Positions 17,510 through 26,268 of a DNA stretch of 64,000 nucleotides are shown here, piece by piece. The stretch's first letter is position 1; each line of letters starts with the position of its first letter. A program made the position numbers and the translations under genes. Origin of the DNA: Zeimonas sp046347945. GTDB taxonomy: Bacteria > Pseudomonadota > Gammaproteobacteria > Burkholderiales > Burkholderiaceae_E. The DNA is taken from positions 1 to 64,000 of the forward strand of contig JAXMFB010000018.1 of assembly GCA_046347945.1 (NCBI GenBank), read 5' to 3'. The notes under the pieces were generated by a model. The model worked only from the letters and a program-made list of their open reading frames with translations, had not been told where the DNA came from and ran no database searches.

Positions 17510-17526
17510 GGCATAAAACGTGCCTT
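17509..17526 (-). promoter_or_regulatory. sigma-54-like -24/-12 promoter of the PEP-CTERM gene
   Basis: Read on the minus strand the sequence is AAGGCACGTTTTATGCCT: GGCACG at -24, ATGC at -12, with exactly ten bases between GG and GC as the RpoN consensus requires. The predicted start near 17499 gives a leader of about 45 bases. PEP-CTERM genes in several betaproteobacteria are known to be under RpoN with the PrsK/PrsR system. A palindrome GCCTG-TGT-CAGGC at 17612-17624, about 110 bases upstream, could be an activator site. Confidence 0.55.
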
Positions 17527-17705
17527 GGCAACTCAAGTGCTTGAAAATAATCGAAATTCTGGCAGCAGGATCGACGCGGGCGGCACGGCGCTGTAAAGAT
17601 TTTCGACGTCAGCCTGTGTCAGGCGAGCGGCAGATTGGAGGCCGGTCTCGACCGGCGCGTCTTATGCTTGGCCCGACGACCACGCCCGAGCGCACTGGAC
17701 CCCCC

Positions 17706-19124
17706 ATGAAGCCCGACGAAGGAACTCCCGACCCCTACACCCTTCTCGAAATGCAGCGCGGCGCCCATCGCTCGGCGCCCTATCCCGAATGGGACGTCCG
17801 GCGCGACCGGCTCGAGCGCCTGCGCAGGCTGCTGGTCGACAACGAATCCGCGATCGAGGAGGCGATCGACGCCGACTTCGGCGGCCGCCCGCGCGTCGAA
17901 ACGCAGGTCGCCGAGTTGTTCCCTTCGATCGCGGAGGTCCGCGCCGCGCTGCGCGGCGGGCGGCGCTGGATGAAGCCGCGCGGCGCCTGGGTCTCGAAGT
18001 GGTTCCTGCCGGCGCGCGCGTGGGTCATGCCGCGGCCGGTGGGTGTCGTCGGGATCATCGTGCCGTGGAACTATCCGCTGTTCCTGGCCGTCGGACCGCT
18101 GGCCGGCGCGCTCGCAGCCGGCAACCGCGCGATGATCAAGATGTCCGAGTACACGCCGGCCTTCTCGGCGCTGCTGCAGCGCCTGGTCGGCCAGGCGTTC
18201 GCACCCGAGGAGGTCGCGGTCGTCACCGGTGGCGCCGACGTGGCGGCTGCGTTCGCCGCGCTGCCGTTCGACCACCTCATCTTCACCGGCTCGACCTCGG
18301 TCGGCCGGAAGGTGATGGCGGCGGCCAGCGCCAACCTCACGCCGGTGACGCTGGAACTGGGCGGCAAATCGCCGGCCGTGGTCGCGCCCGGCTATCCGCT
18401 CGAGCGCGCCGCGACGCGGATCATGGCGGGCAAGCTGCTCAATGCCGGCCAGACCTGCATCGCGCCCGACTACGTGCTCGTGCCGCGCGACGGCCTCGAC
18501 GCGTTCGTCGAGCACGCCCGCGCCCGCGCGCGCGCGATGCACCCGGCGGGACTCGCCGATCGCGACTACTGCAGCATCGTCGATGCGCGGCAGTACGAGC
18601 GACTGCTCGGCTACCTCGACGACGCGACGGCCGGCGGCGTGCGCTCGGTCGAGCTGTTCGACGGGCCCGCCCGCGACGACGCGGCGCACCGCCTCGGGCC
18701 GGTGGTCCTGGTCGATCCGCCGCACTCGCTGGTGGCGATGAAGCACGAGATCTTCGGCCCGATCCTGCCGGTGCTGCCGTACGACCGGCCCGAGGACGCG
18801 GTGGCGTTCGTCAACGCGATGGCGCACCCGCTGGCGCTCTACTGGTTCGACGACGATCGCCGGCGCGCCGACTGGGCGCTCGAGCAGACGCACGTCGGCG
18901 GGGCGTGCATCAACGAGACGCTGCTGCACGTCGCGCAGGAGGAACTGCCGTTCGGCGGTGTCGGCCCGTCCGGCATGGGCCACTACCACGGCAAGTGGGG
19001 CTTCGACACGATGAGCAAGCTCACGCCGGTGTTCAGGCAATCGCGACTGAACGGGATGGCGCTGTTCATGCCGCCGTACCGGCCCGTCGTCTACCGGCTG
19101 CTGAAACTGATGAAGCGGCTGTAG
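17706..19124 (+). CDS. aldehyde dehydrogenase, coniferyl aldehyde dehydrogenase-like (class 3 ALDH)
   Basis: 472 residues. Oxidises an aldehyde to its acid with NAD(P)+. Seen are PVGVVGIIVPWNYPLFLAVG near residue 110-130, the FTGSTSVGRKVM coenzyme motif near 195, the catalytic glutamate in LELGGKSPAVV near 216, and the catalytic cysteine in NAGQTCIAPDY near 247-257. The C-terminal GGVGPSGMGHYHGKWGFDTMS fits class 3 enzymes and CalB. True substrate is uncertain. ATG 17706 starts at the conserved N-terminus; the frame open from 17520 has no family support upstream of it. Confidence 0.85.
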   Translation: MKPDEGTPDPYTLLEMQRGAHRSAPYPEWDVRRDRLERLRRLLVDNESAIEEAIDADFGGRPRVETQVAELFPSIAEVRAALRGGRRWMKPRGAWVSKWFLPARAWVMPRPVGVVGIIVPWNYPLFLAVGPLAGALAAGNRAMIKMSEYTPAFSALLQRLVGQAFAPEEVAVVTGGADVAAAFAALPFDHLIFTGSTSVGRKVMAAASANLTPVTLELGGKSPAVVAPGYPLERAATRIMAGKLLNAGQTCIAPDYVLVPRDGLDAFVEHARARARAMHPAGLADRDYCSIVDARQYERLLGYLDDATAGGVRSVELFDGPARDDAAHRLGPVVLVDPPHSLVAMKHEIFGPILPVLPYDRPEDAVAFVNAMAHPLALYWFDDDRRRADWALEQTHVGGACINETLLHVAQEELPFGGVGPSGMGHYHGKWGFDTMSKLTPVFRQSRLNGMALFMPPYRPVVYRLLKLMKRL

Positions 19125-19182
19125 TGCGCCGCCGCGGGGCTGCGTGCGCGCGACGCGCCGCGGCGGACCGCGACGCCAGCCG

Positions 19183-21246
19183 CTACGCGCCGGCAAGCCG
19201 TGCGAGAAGCGCCAGTTGCGAGACGAAGGGCCTGCCTCGACGGCGCTTGCGCCGGTAGTTGCCGTCGCCGTCCATCACCCACGCATTGACGTTGTCGCGC
19301 AGGTGCACGTCGATCGCCTCGTCGATCACCCGCTCCTTGAGCTTTCGGTCGCGCACCGGAAACGCGATCTCGACGCGCCGGAACAGGTTGCGGTCCATCC
19401 AGTCGGCCGACGACAGCCAGACGTCCTTCTTTCCGCCGTTGTGGAAGAAGAAGACGCGGCTGTGCTCGAGGAAACGGCCGACGACCGAGCGCACCGCGAT
19501 GTTCCCGGACAGCCCCGGCACCCCGGGCCGCAGCGCGCAGACGCCGCGCACGATCAGGTCGATTCTCACCCCCGCGGCGCTCGCCTCGTACAGCGCGTCG
19601 ATCACCGTCGGCTCGAGCAGCGCGTTGACCTTGGCCGCGAGATACGCCTTCTTGCCGGCGCGGACGTTGGCAGCTTCGCGCCGGATCGACGCGAGCAGCA
19701 TCTCGTGCAGGGTGAACGGCGCCTGCGCCAGCAGCCGCAACGTGCCGCGCTGGCCCAGGCCGGTGAGCCTGCGGAACACCTCGTGCACGTCGGCGCAGAT
19801 GTCCTCGCTTGCGGTGAACAACCCGAAGTCCTCGTAGAGCCGGGCGGTGCGCGGGTGGTAGTTGCCGGTGCCCAGGTGCACGTAGCGGCGCAACACGGTG
19901 GCGCCCTTCGCGGTCTCCCGGCGCAACACCATCGCCATCTTCGCGTGCGTCTTGTGGCCGACGACTCCGTAGACCACGTGGGCGCCTGCCTGCTCGAGCT
20001 TGGCGGCCCAGTTGATGTTCGTCTCCTCGTCGAAGCGCGCCATCAGCTCGACCACCACCGTCACTTCCTTGCCGGCGTGCGCGGCGTCGATCAGCGCCTG
20101 CATCAGCGCCGAGTCGGCGCCGGTTCGGTAGACGGTCTGCTTGATCGCGACGACGCGCGGATCACGGGCAGCGCTGACCAGGAACTCCATCACCGGCGCG
20201 AACGACTCGTACGGGTGGTGGACCAGGATGTCGCGCTTGCGGATCGCGGCGAAGAGGTCCTTCTCGCGCAGCACCGCGGGCACCGACGGCTCGAAAGGCG
20301 GATACTTGAGCTCGGGCAGGTCGACCAGGTCGATGACCTGTTGCAGCCGCACCAGGTTGACCGGCCCGTCGACGCGATAGCAGTCCTGCTCCTCCAGGTC
20401 GAACTCGCGCAGCAGGCGCGCAACCAGCGCGTCGGAGATGCCGGCGGAGACCTCGAGCCTGACCTCGTCGCCGTACTGGCGCTGGACCAGCTCGCCCTGC
20501 AGCGCCGCGCGCAGGTCGGTGACCTCCTCGTCGTCGACGAACAGATCGCTGTTGCGCGTGAGACGGAACTGGTGCACCGAACGCACCTCGAGCCCCTGGA
20601 ACAATCGATCGACGAAGCCCTGCACGATCGAAGTGAGCGGCATCACGCCGTGCGGCGCGCCGGACACCTCCGGCGGCACGCGCAGGATGCGCGGCAGCGC
20701 GCGCGGCGCCTGGACGATCGCGATGCCTGCGCGGCGACCGAACGCGTCGACTCCGCTGAGCTCGACGACGAAGTTCAGGCTCTTGTTGAGGATGCGCGGG
20801 AACGGGTGCGCCGGGTCGAGTGCGATCGGCGTGAGCAGCGGCTCGATCTCGGTCTCGAAGATGCGCTCGGCCCACTGGCGCTGCGCGTCGGTCCAGTTCA
20901 GCCGGGTGTGCATGACGACGCCGTGCGCGGCCAGCTGCGGCAGGATCGTCCGGTTCAGCAACTCGTACTGCCGAGCCACCAGCCGGCGCGCGCGCTCGTG
21001 GATCGCCGCCAGGCTGCGGCGCAGCGTCGGGCCGTCGCCGCGCCCTGCGAGCAGCAGCTCCTTGAACTCGGCGACGCGGATCTCGAACAGCTCGTCGAGG
21101 TTGCTGCTCACGATGGTGAGGAAGCGCAGCCGCTCGAGCAGCGGCACCGATTGGTCCTCGGCCTGCGCCAGCACCCGCTCGTTGAATGCCAGGATTCCGA
21201 TCTCGCGATCGAGCAGCCGGGCCGCTGAACCCGTCTTCGCGTCCAT
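19183..21246 (-). CDS. ppk: polyphosphate kinase 1
   Basis: 687 residues. Reversibly polymerises the gamma-phosphate of ATP into polyphosphate. The N-domain LLDREIGILAFNERVLAQAED, the DELFEIRVAEFKELL helix, the autophosphorylated histidine region GHKTHAKMAMVLRRE near residue 435 and the second histidine segment FFFHNGGKKDVWLSSADWMDRN near 590-610 are all present. ATG 21246 starts close to the family N-terminus; ATG 21303 would add 19 basic residues. It diverges from ppx over about 100-160 bp, pairing polyphosphate synthesis with its breakdown. Confidence 0.95.
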   Translation of the reverse strand: MDAKTGSAARLLDREIGILAFNERVLAQAEDQSVPLLERLRFLTIVSSNLDELFEIRVAEFKELLLAGRGDGPTLRRSLAAIHERARRLVARQYELLNRTILPQLAAHGVVMHTRLNWTDAQRQWAERIFETEIEPLLTPIALDPAHPFPRILNKSLNFVVELSGVDAFGRRAGIAIVQAPRALPRILRVPPEVSGAPHGVMPLTSIVQGFVDRLFQGLEVRSVHQFRLTRNSDLFVDDEEVTDLRAALQGELVQRQYGDEVRLEVSAGISDALVARLLREFDLEEQDCYRVDGPVNLVRLQQVIDLVDLPELKYPPFEPSVPAVLREKDLFAAIRKRDILVHHPYESFAPVMEFLVSAARDPRVVAIKQTVYRTGADSALMQALIDAAHAGKEVTVVVELMARFDEETNINWAAKLEQAGAHVVYGVVGHKTHAKMAMVLRRETAKGATVLRRYVHLGTGNYHPRTARLYEDFGLFTASEDICADVHEVFRRLTGLGQRGTLRLLAQAPFTLHEMLLASIRREAANVRAGKKAYLAAKVNALLEPTVIDALYEASAAGVRIDLIVRGVCALRPGVPGLSGNIAVRSVVGRFLEHSRVFFFHNGGKKDVWLSSADWMDRNLFRRVEIAFPVRDRKLKERVIDEAIDVHLRDNVNAWVMDGDGNYRRKRRRGRPFVSQLALLARLAGA

Positions 21247-21405
21247 GCGCGCGAGCTTGCCCTTCCTTCGTGACGGCTTCGTGACGGTGCGCTTGCTGTT
21301 CATCCGGTTGCGATGGCGGCCGATCGACCCGCACACTTTGTCATACTTCGGCTGGTGAGATTTCAGGCCCCTGCTTCCCGAACCCCGCCGACGCCTCGCC
21401 CGCCC

Positions 21406-22905
21406 ATGTCCGGATACCGATTGCTGGCCGCGGTCGACCTCGGATCGAACAGCTTTCGCCTGTTGATCGGCCGGGTCGAGGGCTCGCCGCTCGGCGAGCT
21501 CGTGCTGCCGCTCGACGGCGTCAAGCAGACGGTACGGCTGGCCGGCGGCCTGCGCGAGGATGGCAGCCTCGATGCCGCTTCGCGCGACCGCGGGTTGGCG
21601 GCGCTCGCGATGTTCGGCGAGCGCCTGCGCTCGTTCGCGCCCGAAGCGGTGCGCGCGGTGGCGACGAACACGCTGCGCGTGGCGAGCAACGCCGCCCAGT
21701 TCCTCGCGACCGCCGAGGCCGCGCTCGGCTTTCCGATCGAGGTGATCTCGGGACTCGAGGAGGCGCGACTCATCTACCTCGGCGCGGCGCACGAATTGCC
21801 GGGCGACGGCGTGCCGCGGCTGGTGGTCGACATCGGCGGCGGGTCCACCGAGTGCATCGTCGGCACCGACATGCGCGCGAGCACGCTCGAGTCTGCGCCG
21901 GTGGGCTGCGTGGCGCTGTCGACTCGCCACTTCCCGGAGGGGCACGTCGGGCGCGAGGCCTTCGAGCACGCCTACTACGCGGCGCGCGCGACCTTCGCGC
22001 AGGTCGCCGAGCCGTTCGCGCACCAGCGCTGGCGCTACGCGGTCGGCACGTCGGGCACCGCGAAGTCGCTGTGGCAGGTCGCCCAGGCGCAGTGGGGCGC
22101 CGACGAACTCGACCGTGACTCGCTGGCGCGCATCCACGCCGCGCTGATCGGGGCCGGACACGTCGACGCCGTGCAACTGGCCGGCCTGCGCCCCGACCGC
22201 CGGCCGGTGCTGGCCGGCGGGCTGGCGGTGATGATGGCGGCGTTCGACGAGCTCGGCATCGACTCGATGCGCTACTGCGGCGGCGCGCTGCGCCAGGGCG
22301 TGCTCTACGACATGCTCGGGCGAAGCGAGGGTCGCGACACGCGCGCGATCACCGTCGAGCAGATGCTCGCCCGCTACGGCGTCGACCGGCGCCACGCGCG
22401 GCGGGTTCGCGACACCGCGCTCGCGCTGTTCGACCAGGGCGCGCGCGCCGCGCAGGAGGTGCTGCACGCGCGCCGGCAGGTGCTCGGCTGGGCTGCCGAG
22501 CTCGCCGAGGTCGGCAGGACGATCTCGCACGAGGGCTTCCACAAGCACTCGGCGTACATCCTCGGTCACGCCGACATGCCCGGGTTCTCGCGCCGCGAGC
22601 AGGCGGCGCTCGCGAACCTCGCGCTTGCGCAGATCGGTGGCCTGCGCAAGCTGCGCGGGCTGATCGGCGACGACCTCGGATGGCTGAAGGTCGTGGCGCT
22701 GCGCGTCTCGACCATCCTGCACCGCAAGCGCGACGACCAGGAGGTGCCGACGCCCGCGCTGTTCCTTCAGCGACGCTCGCTGCGCCTGGAGATGCCGAAG
22801 CAGTGGGCGCAGCGCTTCCCGCTGGCCCACGAGAGCCTGCTGGGCGAGGCATCAGCCTGGTCCGAGGTGCGCGTCTTCGAGAAGTTCGTCTACGAGACGA
22901 TCTAG
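21406..22905 (+). CDS. ppx: exopolyphosphatase (Ppx/GppA family)
   Basis: 499 residues. Removes terminal phosphates from polyphosphate; the family also includes pppGpp phosphatases. It has the actin-like phosphate loop AAVDLGSNSFRLLIGRVEG at the N-terminus, VVDIGGGSTECIVG near residue 140-153 and the HD-like C-terminal part with SHEGFHKHSAYILGHAD near 370. Start ATG 21406 is at the conserved start; the frame runs upstream to 21313 without family support. Divergent from ppk. Confidence 0.92.
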   Translation: MSGYRLLAAVDLGSNSFRLLIGRVEGSPLGELVLPLDGVKQTVRLAGGLREDGSLDAASRDRGLAALAMFGERLRSFAPEAVRAVATNTLRVASNAAQFLATAEAALGFPIEVISGLEEARLIYLGAAHELPGDGVPRLVVDIGGGSTECIVGTDMRASTLESAPVGCVALSTRHFPEGHVGREAFEHAYYAARATFAQVAEPFAHQRWRYAVGTSGTAKSLWQVAQAQWGADELDRDSLARIHAALIGAGHVDAVQLAGLRPDRRPVLAGGLAVMMAAFDELGIDSMRYCGGALRQGVLYDMLGRSEGRDTRAITVEQMLARYGVDRRHARRVRDTALALFDQGARAAQEVLHARRQVLGWAAELAEVGRTISHEGFHKHSAYILGHADMPGFSRREQAALANLALAQIGGLRKLRGLIGDDLGWLKVVALRVSTILHRKRDDQEVPTPALFLQRRSLRLEMPKQWAQRFPLAHESLLGEASAWSEVRVFEKFVYETI

Positions 22906-22943
22906 CCGGCACGCGCAGGCGAGGCCGACTCGCTCTCGATTGC

Positions 22944-23444
22944 TCAGGCGAGGTCGGGCGAGATCGCCGCGCGCAGCATCACCTGCGCGCGTCCTTCACG
23001 CTCGCGGGTCGTCAGCCACCAGATCGCGCCCTTCTTCACGCTCCAGTCGGCTTCCTCGCCCGACAGGAGCAGGCTCACCAGTCGGCCGAGCGCGGGCTGG
23101 TGCCCGACCAGCACGACGTGTCGCGAGCGCGTCTCGGGACCTTCCGGCCACTCGAGCGCGGCGAGGCACTGCGCGACGTCGGCGCCCGGGCCCAGGCGCG
23201 CGTCGACGCGCACCTTCGCGCCGAGCGCCTCGGCGGTCTCGCGCGCCCGCGCCGCGGGGCTCGAAAGTACCGTGTAGCGCTCGGGCAATCGGGCGCGAAG
23301 CCAGCGCGCCATGCGCTCAGCCTGCTTGCGGCCGCGTTCGGTGAGCCGCCTCCCGGCGTCGCTCGCCGCGTCGGCTTCGGCATCGCCAGCGTCCGCATGC
23401 CGCCAGACGATCAGGTCCATGTCGGTCATCCGGAAAACGCCCAT
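22944..23444 (-). CDS. sixA: SixA-like histidine phosphatase
   Basis: 166 residues of the RHG histidine phosphatase fold. The phosphohistidine motif WRHADAG lies near residue 14-20, LSSPAARARETAE near 62-74, and the second histidine in VVLVGHQPALGRL near 110-122, as in SixA. SixA dephosphorylates phospho-histidine proteins; the partner here is unknown. GTG/ATG choice: ATG 23444 has GGAGG nine bases upstream and is preferred over the ATGs at 23429 and 23420. It is the last gene of the rsmD-coaD-fdx group on this strand. Confidence 0.82.
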   Translation of the reverse strand: MGVFRMTDMDLIVWRHADAGDAEADAASDAGRRLTERGRKQAERMARWLRARLPERYTVLSSPAARARETAEALGAKVRVDARLGPGADVAQCLAALEWPEGPETRSRHVVLVGHQPALGRLVSLLLSGEEADWSVKKGAIWWLTTREREGRAQVMLRAAISPDLA

Positions 23445-23488
23445 GCTGCCCGCCTCCGATGACGACGCGATGTCGATTCGACGCGACG

Positions 23489-23758
23489 TCAGTTGCCGGT
23501 CTTCGCGCCGGCCTCGGCCTGCAGGCGCCGGTACTTCGCCATCAACTGCTCGCGCGTCTCGCGGCGGTCGGGATCGAACGGGATGCAGTCGACCGGGCAG
23601 ACCTGCCGGCATTGCGGCTCGTCGAAGTGCCCGGCGCATTCGGTGCATCGATCGGGGTCGATGACGTAGATCTCGGGGCCCATCGAAATGGCCCCGTTCG
23701 GGCACTCCGCCTCGCAGACATCGCAGTTGATGCACTCGTCGGTGATGATCAGCGCCAT
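23489..23758 (-). CDS. fdx: 2[4Fe-4S] ferredoxin (YfhL type)
   Basis: 89 residues, small cytoplasmic electron carrier. Two cluster motifs are seen: CINCDVCEAECP near residues 9-20 and CTECAGHFDEPQCRQVCPVD near 37-56, the second with the extended spacing typical of YfhL-like ferredoxins. The C-terminal helix RETREQLMAKYRRLQAEA follows. ATG 23758 is chosen because AAAGGGG lies eight bases upstream and the protein begins at the conserved MALIITDEC; a GTG at 23764 is also in frame. Lies between coaD and sixA-like. Confidence 0.92.
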   Translation of the reverse strand: MALIITDECINCDVCEAECPNGAISMGPEIYVIDPDRCTECAGHFDEPQCRQVCPVDCIPFDPDRRETREQLMAKYRRLQAEAGAKTGN

Positions 23759-23777
23759 CGGCACGCCCCTTTCGGAC

Positions 23778-24275
23778 TCACCGAGGCCGCGCGCCGAGCT
23801 GCACGAGCTTCTTGCGCAGCCACTCCTGCACCGACGGCGCGACGAACTTGGAGACGTCGCCGCCCATCAGTGCGATCTCGCGCACCAGCGTGCCGGAGAT
23901 GAACTGGTACTGGTCGGTCGGGGTCATGAAGATCGTCTCGACCTCCGGCATCAGGTGGCGGTTCATGCCGGCCATCTGGAACTCGTACTCGAAGTCGCTG
24001 ACCGCGCGCAGCCCGCGGATCACCACGTCGGCCTTCTGCTGGCGAACGAAGTTCACCAGCAGGCCGGAGAAGCCGACGATCTCGACGTTCGGGTAGTGGT
24101 TCAGCGTCTCGCGCGCGATCGCCAGGCGCTCGTCGGGGCTGAAAATCGGGTTCTTGCCGCGACTGTCGGCGACCGCCACGACCAGAGACTCGAACAGCTT
24201 GGCCGCGCGGCGAACGAGGTCTTCGTGCCCGCGGGTCAGCGGGTCGAAGGTGCCCGGATAGATCGCCCTGGTCAT
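23778..24275 (-). CDS. coaD: phosphopantetheine adenylyltransferase
   Basis: 165 residues. Transfers AMP to 4'-phosphopantetheine to form dephospho-CoA, the fourth step of CoA synthesis. The nucleotidyltransferase motif YPGTFDPLTRGHEDLVRRA is at the N-terminus, VVIRGLRAVSDFEYEFQMAGMNR near residue 85-107 and the ISGTLVREIA motif near 128-138. ATG 24275 overlaps the end of rsmD by four bases. The order rsmD-coaD-fdx is common in betaproteobacteria. Confidence 0.96.
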   Translation of the reverse strand: MTRAIYPGTFDPLTRGHEDLVRRAAKLFESLVVAVADSRGKNPIFSPDERLAIARETLNHYPNVEIVGFSGLLVNFVRQQKADVVIRGLRAVSDFEYEFQMAGMNRHLMPEVETIFMTPTDQYQFISGTLVREIALMGGDVSKFVAPSVQEWLRKKLVQLGARPR

Positions 24276-24844
24276 GGTTGCGTCCCCCCTGAGATGCCGT
24301 CCGGACGGCCATCGTCGCGGACGATCAGATGATAGTGGACGTTGCCGGCCCGGTCGCCCCGCTCGAGGCGCCAGCCCGGCGGCGGCGCGAACCGCGCGCC
24401 GGCCTCCACGTAGACCCGCGCGCCGGGCGCCAGCAACGGCGCCAGCAGCGGCAGCGCCTGCTCCACGAGCCCGTGCCCGAACGGCGGGTCGAGGAATACC
24501 AGGTCGAAGCGCTCGCCGGCCCGCGCGAGCCGGCGAAGCGCGTCGAACGCGTCGCCGGCGACCAGCTCGACGCCGCCGGCGCGCAGGCGCTCGATCGCCG
24601 CGCGGATCGCGGCGACTGCGGTCCGGTCACGCTCGACCATCACCACCCGGCGCGCGCCGCGCGAGGCCGCCTCGAGGCCGAGCGCGCCCGAGCCGGCGAA
24701 CGGGTCGAGGCAGTCGCGGCCCTCGAGCGACTGGCCGAGCCAGTTGAACAGCGTCTCGCGCACGCGGTCGGGAGTCGGCCGCAGGCCGGGCACGTCCGGC
24801 ACGGCGAGCGGCGTCCGCTTCCACTGGCCGCCGACGATGCGCAC
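24272..24844 (-). CDS. rsmD: 16S rRNA (guanine(966)-N2)-methyltransferase
   Basis: 190 residues. Methylates G966 of 16S rRNA using S-adenosylmethionine. It begins with the family signature MRIVGGQWKRTPL, then LRPTPDRVRETLFNWLG near residue 20-37, the SAM motif CLDPFAGSGALGLEAASRG near 45-63 and the catalytic DPPFG near 119-123. It overlaps coaD by four bases, and the M16 peptidase genes lie upstream on the same strand after a 75-bp gap. Confidence 0.94.
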   Translation of the reverse strand: MRIVGGQWKRTPLAVPDVPGLRPTPDRVRETLFNWLGQSLEGRDCLDPFAGSGALGLEAASRGARRVVMVERDRTAVAAIRAAIERLRAGGVELVAGDAFDALRRLARAGERFDLVFLDPPFGHGLVEQALPLLAPLLAPGARVYVEAGARFAPPPGWRLERGDRAGNVHYHLIVRDDGRPDGISGGTQP

Positions 24845-24919
24845 CCGGTGCGCGCCCTTGCCCGCTCCTTGCCCGCGGCAGGCCGGCCGGCGCCGCGAGG
24901 CGCGGGCGGGGCCGCGCCC

Positions 24920-26268
24920 CTAGCGGGCGGCGCTGCCACCGGGCGCTGCGTCGCCGTTGCCGACCACCACGGTGACGAGCGCGTCGGCCCGCACGTGCCG
25001 CGCAAACGCCGCGCGCACCTCGTCGAGCGTGACCTGCTCGACCCGTGAGGTCCAGCGATCGAGGTAGTCGAGCGGCAGCCGGTAGAAGCCGATCACCGCG
25101 AGATTGTCGAGGATCTTGCGGTTCGAGTCGATGCGCAGCGCGAAGCCGCCGACCAGGTTCGCCTTCGCGGCCGCGAGCTCCGCCTCGGTCGGCCCGTCGC
25201 GCAGGAACCGCGCCAGCGTCTCGCGCACGACGCCGAGCGCCACCGCCGTCTGGGTGCGCTGCGTCTGCAGGCCGATCGTGAACGGCCCCTGCTGCAGCAT
25301 CGGCGCGAAGTACGAATAGACGCTGTAGGCCAGGCCGCGCTTCTCGCGCACCTCATCGTAGAGCCGCGAGACGAACCCGCCGCCGCCGAGCACGTAGTTG
25401 CCGACCAGCAGCGGGAAGAAGTCCGGGTCGCCGCGCGCGATCGAAGGCTGGCCGATCAGGATGTGGCTCTGCGTGGACGGGTGCTCGATGCGCCGCTCGA
25501 TCGCCTGCTGCGGCGGCACGACCGGGCCGACGACGCGGGCCGCGCCGCCCGGCGGCAGGTCGCGCGTGAGCTGCTCGGCGATCGCCTGCGCCCGCTCGCG
25601 GCTGATCGCGCCGATCATCGAGACCACGGCACTGCGCGCATCGTAGTAGCCGCGGTGGAACGCGACGAGGTCGTCGCGCGTGATCGCCGCAACCGTCTCG
25701 GGGGTCGCGTGCACGCCGTACGGATGGCTTGCGTACATCGCCCGGTCGAAGGCGCGCTGGACGATCGTCTCGGGCTTGGTCTCCGACTCGCGGATCGCCT
25801 GGATCGCGCGCTCCTTCTCACGCGCGAGCACGGCCGCGGGAAAGTCGGGGCGCGCCACGACGCGCGCCAGCAGCGCCAGCGCCTCGTCGAGCTCGGGTTC
25901 GCTGGTCAGCGTGCGCAGCGTGACGCTGGCGCGATCGTCGCCGGCTCCGCCGCCGCGCTGCGCGCCGATTCGCGCGAAACCCTCGAGATCGCGGACTCGT
26001 CGAGGCCGCCCGCGCCTCGAGCCAGCATCGCGTTGGCGATCGAGGACAGGCCGGCGCGGCCGGCCGGATCGAGCCGGCTGCCGGCGTCGAAATCCAGGCT
26101 CACGTCGAGCATCGGAATCGAGTCGGCGCGCACGAAGTAGACGCGCGCGCCATTGGGCGTCGTCCAGTGCTCGATCGGCAGCGCGGCGCGCGCCGCGCCC
26201 GACATGAATGCGGCCGCCGCCAGGAAGGCGGCCAGGATGCGCAGGGCGAACGTCATGGCGATGCTCAC
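24920..26268 (-). pseudogene. M16 zinc-peptidase family protein, frameshifted (second of pair)
   Basis: The N-terminal segment (signal peptide FALRILAAFLAAAAFMSGAARA, then LPIEHWTTPNGARVYFVRADSIPMLDVSLDFDAGSR) is in one frame until about GLDESAIS. The rest (GFARIGAQRGGGAGDDRASVTLRTL onward, to the C-terminal HVRADALVTVVVGNGD) is in another. The join is near 25985-25995. The expected HxxEH zinc site is absent: the region reads SSIANAMLARG, as in the non-catalytic partner of M16B pairs. Start GTG 26268 overlaps the upstream M16 stop; ATG 26256 is an alternative. A single indel restores the family protein. Confidence 0.78.

Noticed and set aside
17524..17541. Plus-strand sigma-54 promoter (TTGGCAACTCAAGTGCTT) for the aldehyde dehydrogenase
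   Set aside because: The GG-to-GC spacing is right but the -24 and -12 boxes each deviate, and the minus-strand match is better.
17520..17705. N-terminal extension of the aldehyde dehydrogenase
   Set aside because: No family homology upstream of the ATG at 17706, and the region holds promoter-like elements.
21330..21360. Possible Pho box (TTTGTCATACTT) between ppk and ppx
   Set aside because: Only one half-site resembles the consensus; the second repeat at 11-base spacing is absent.
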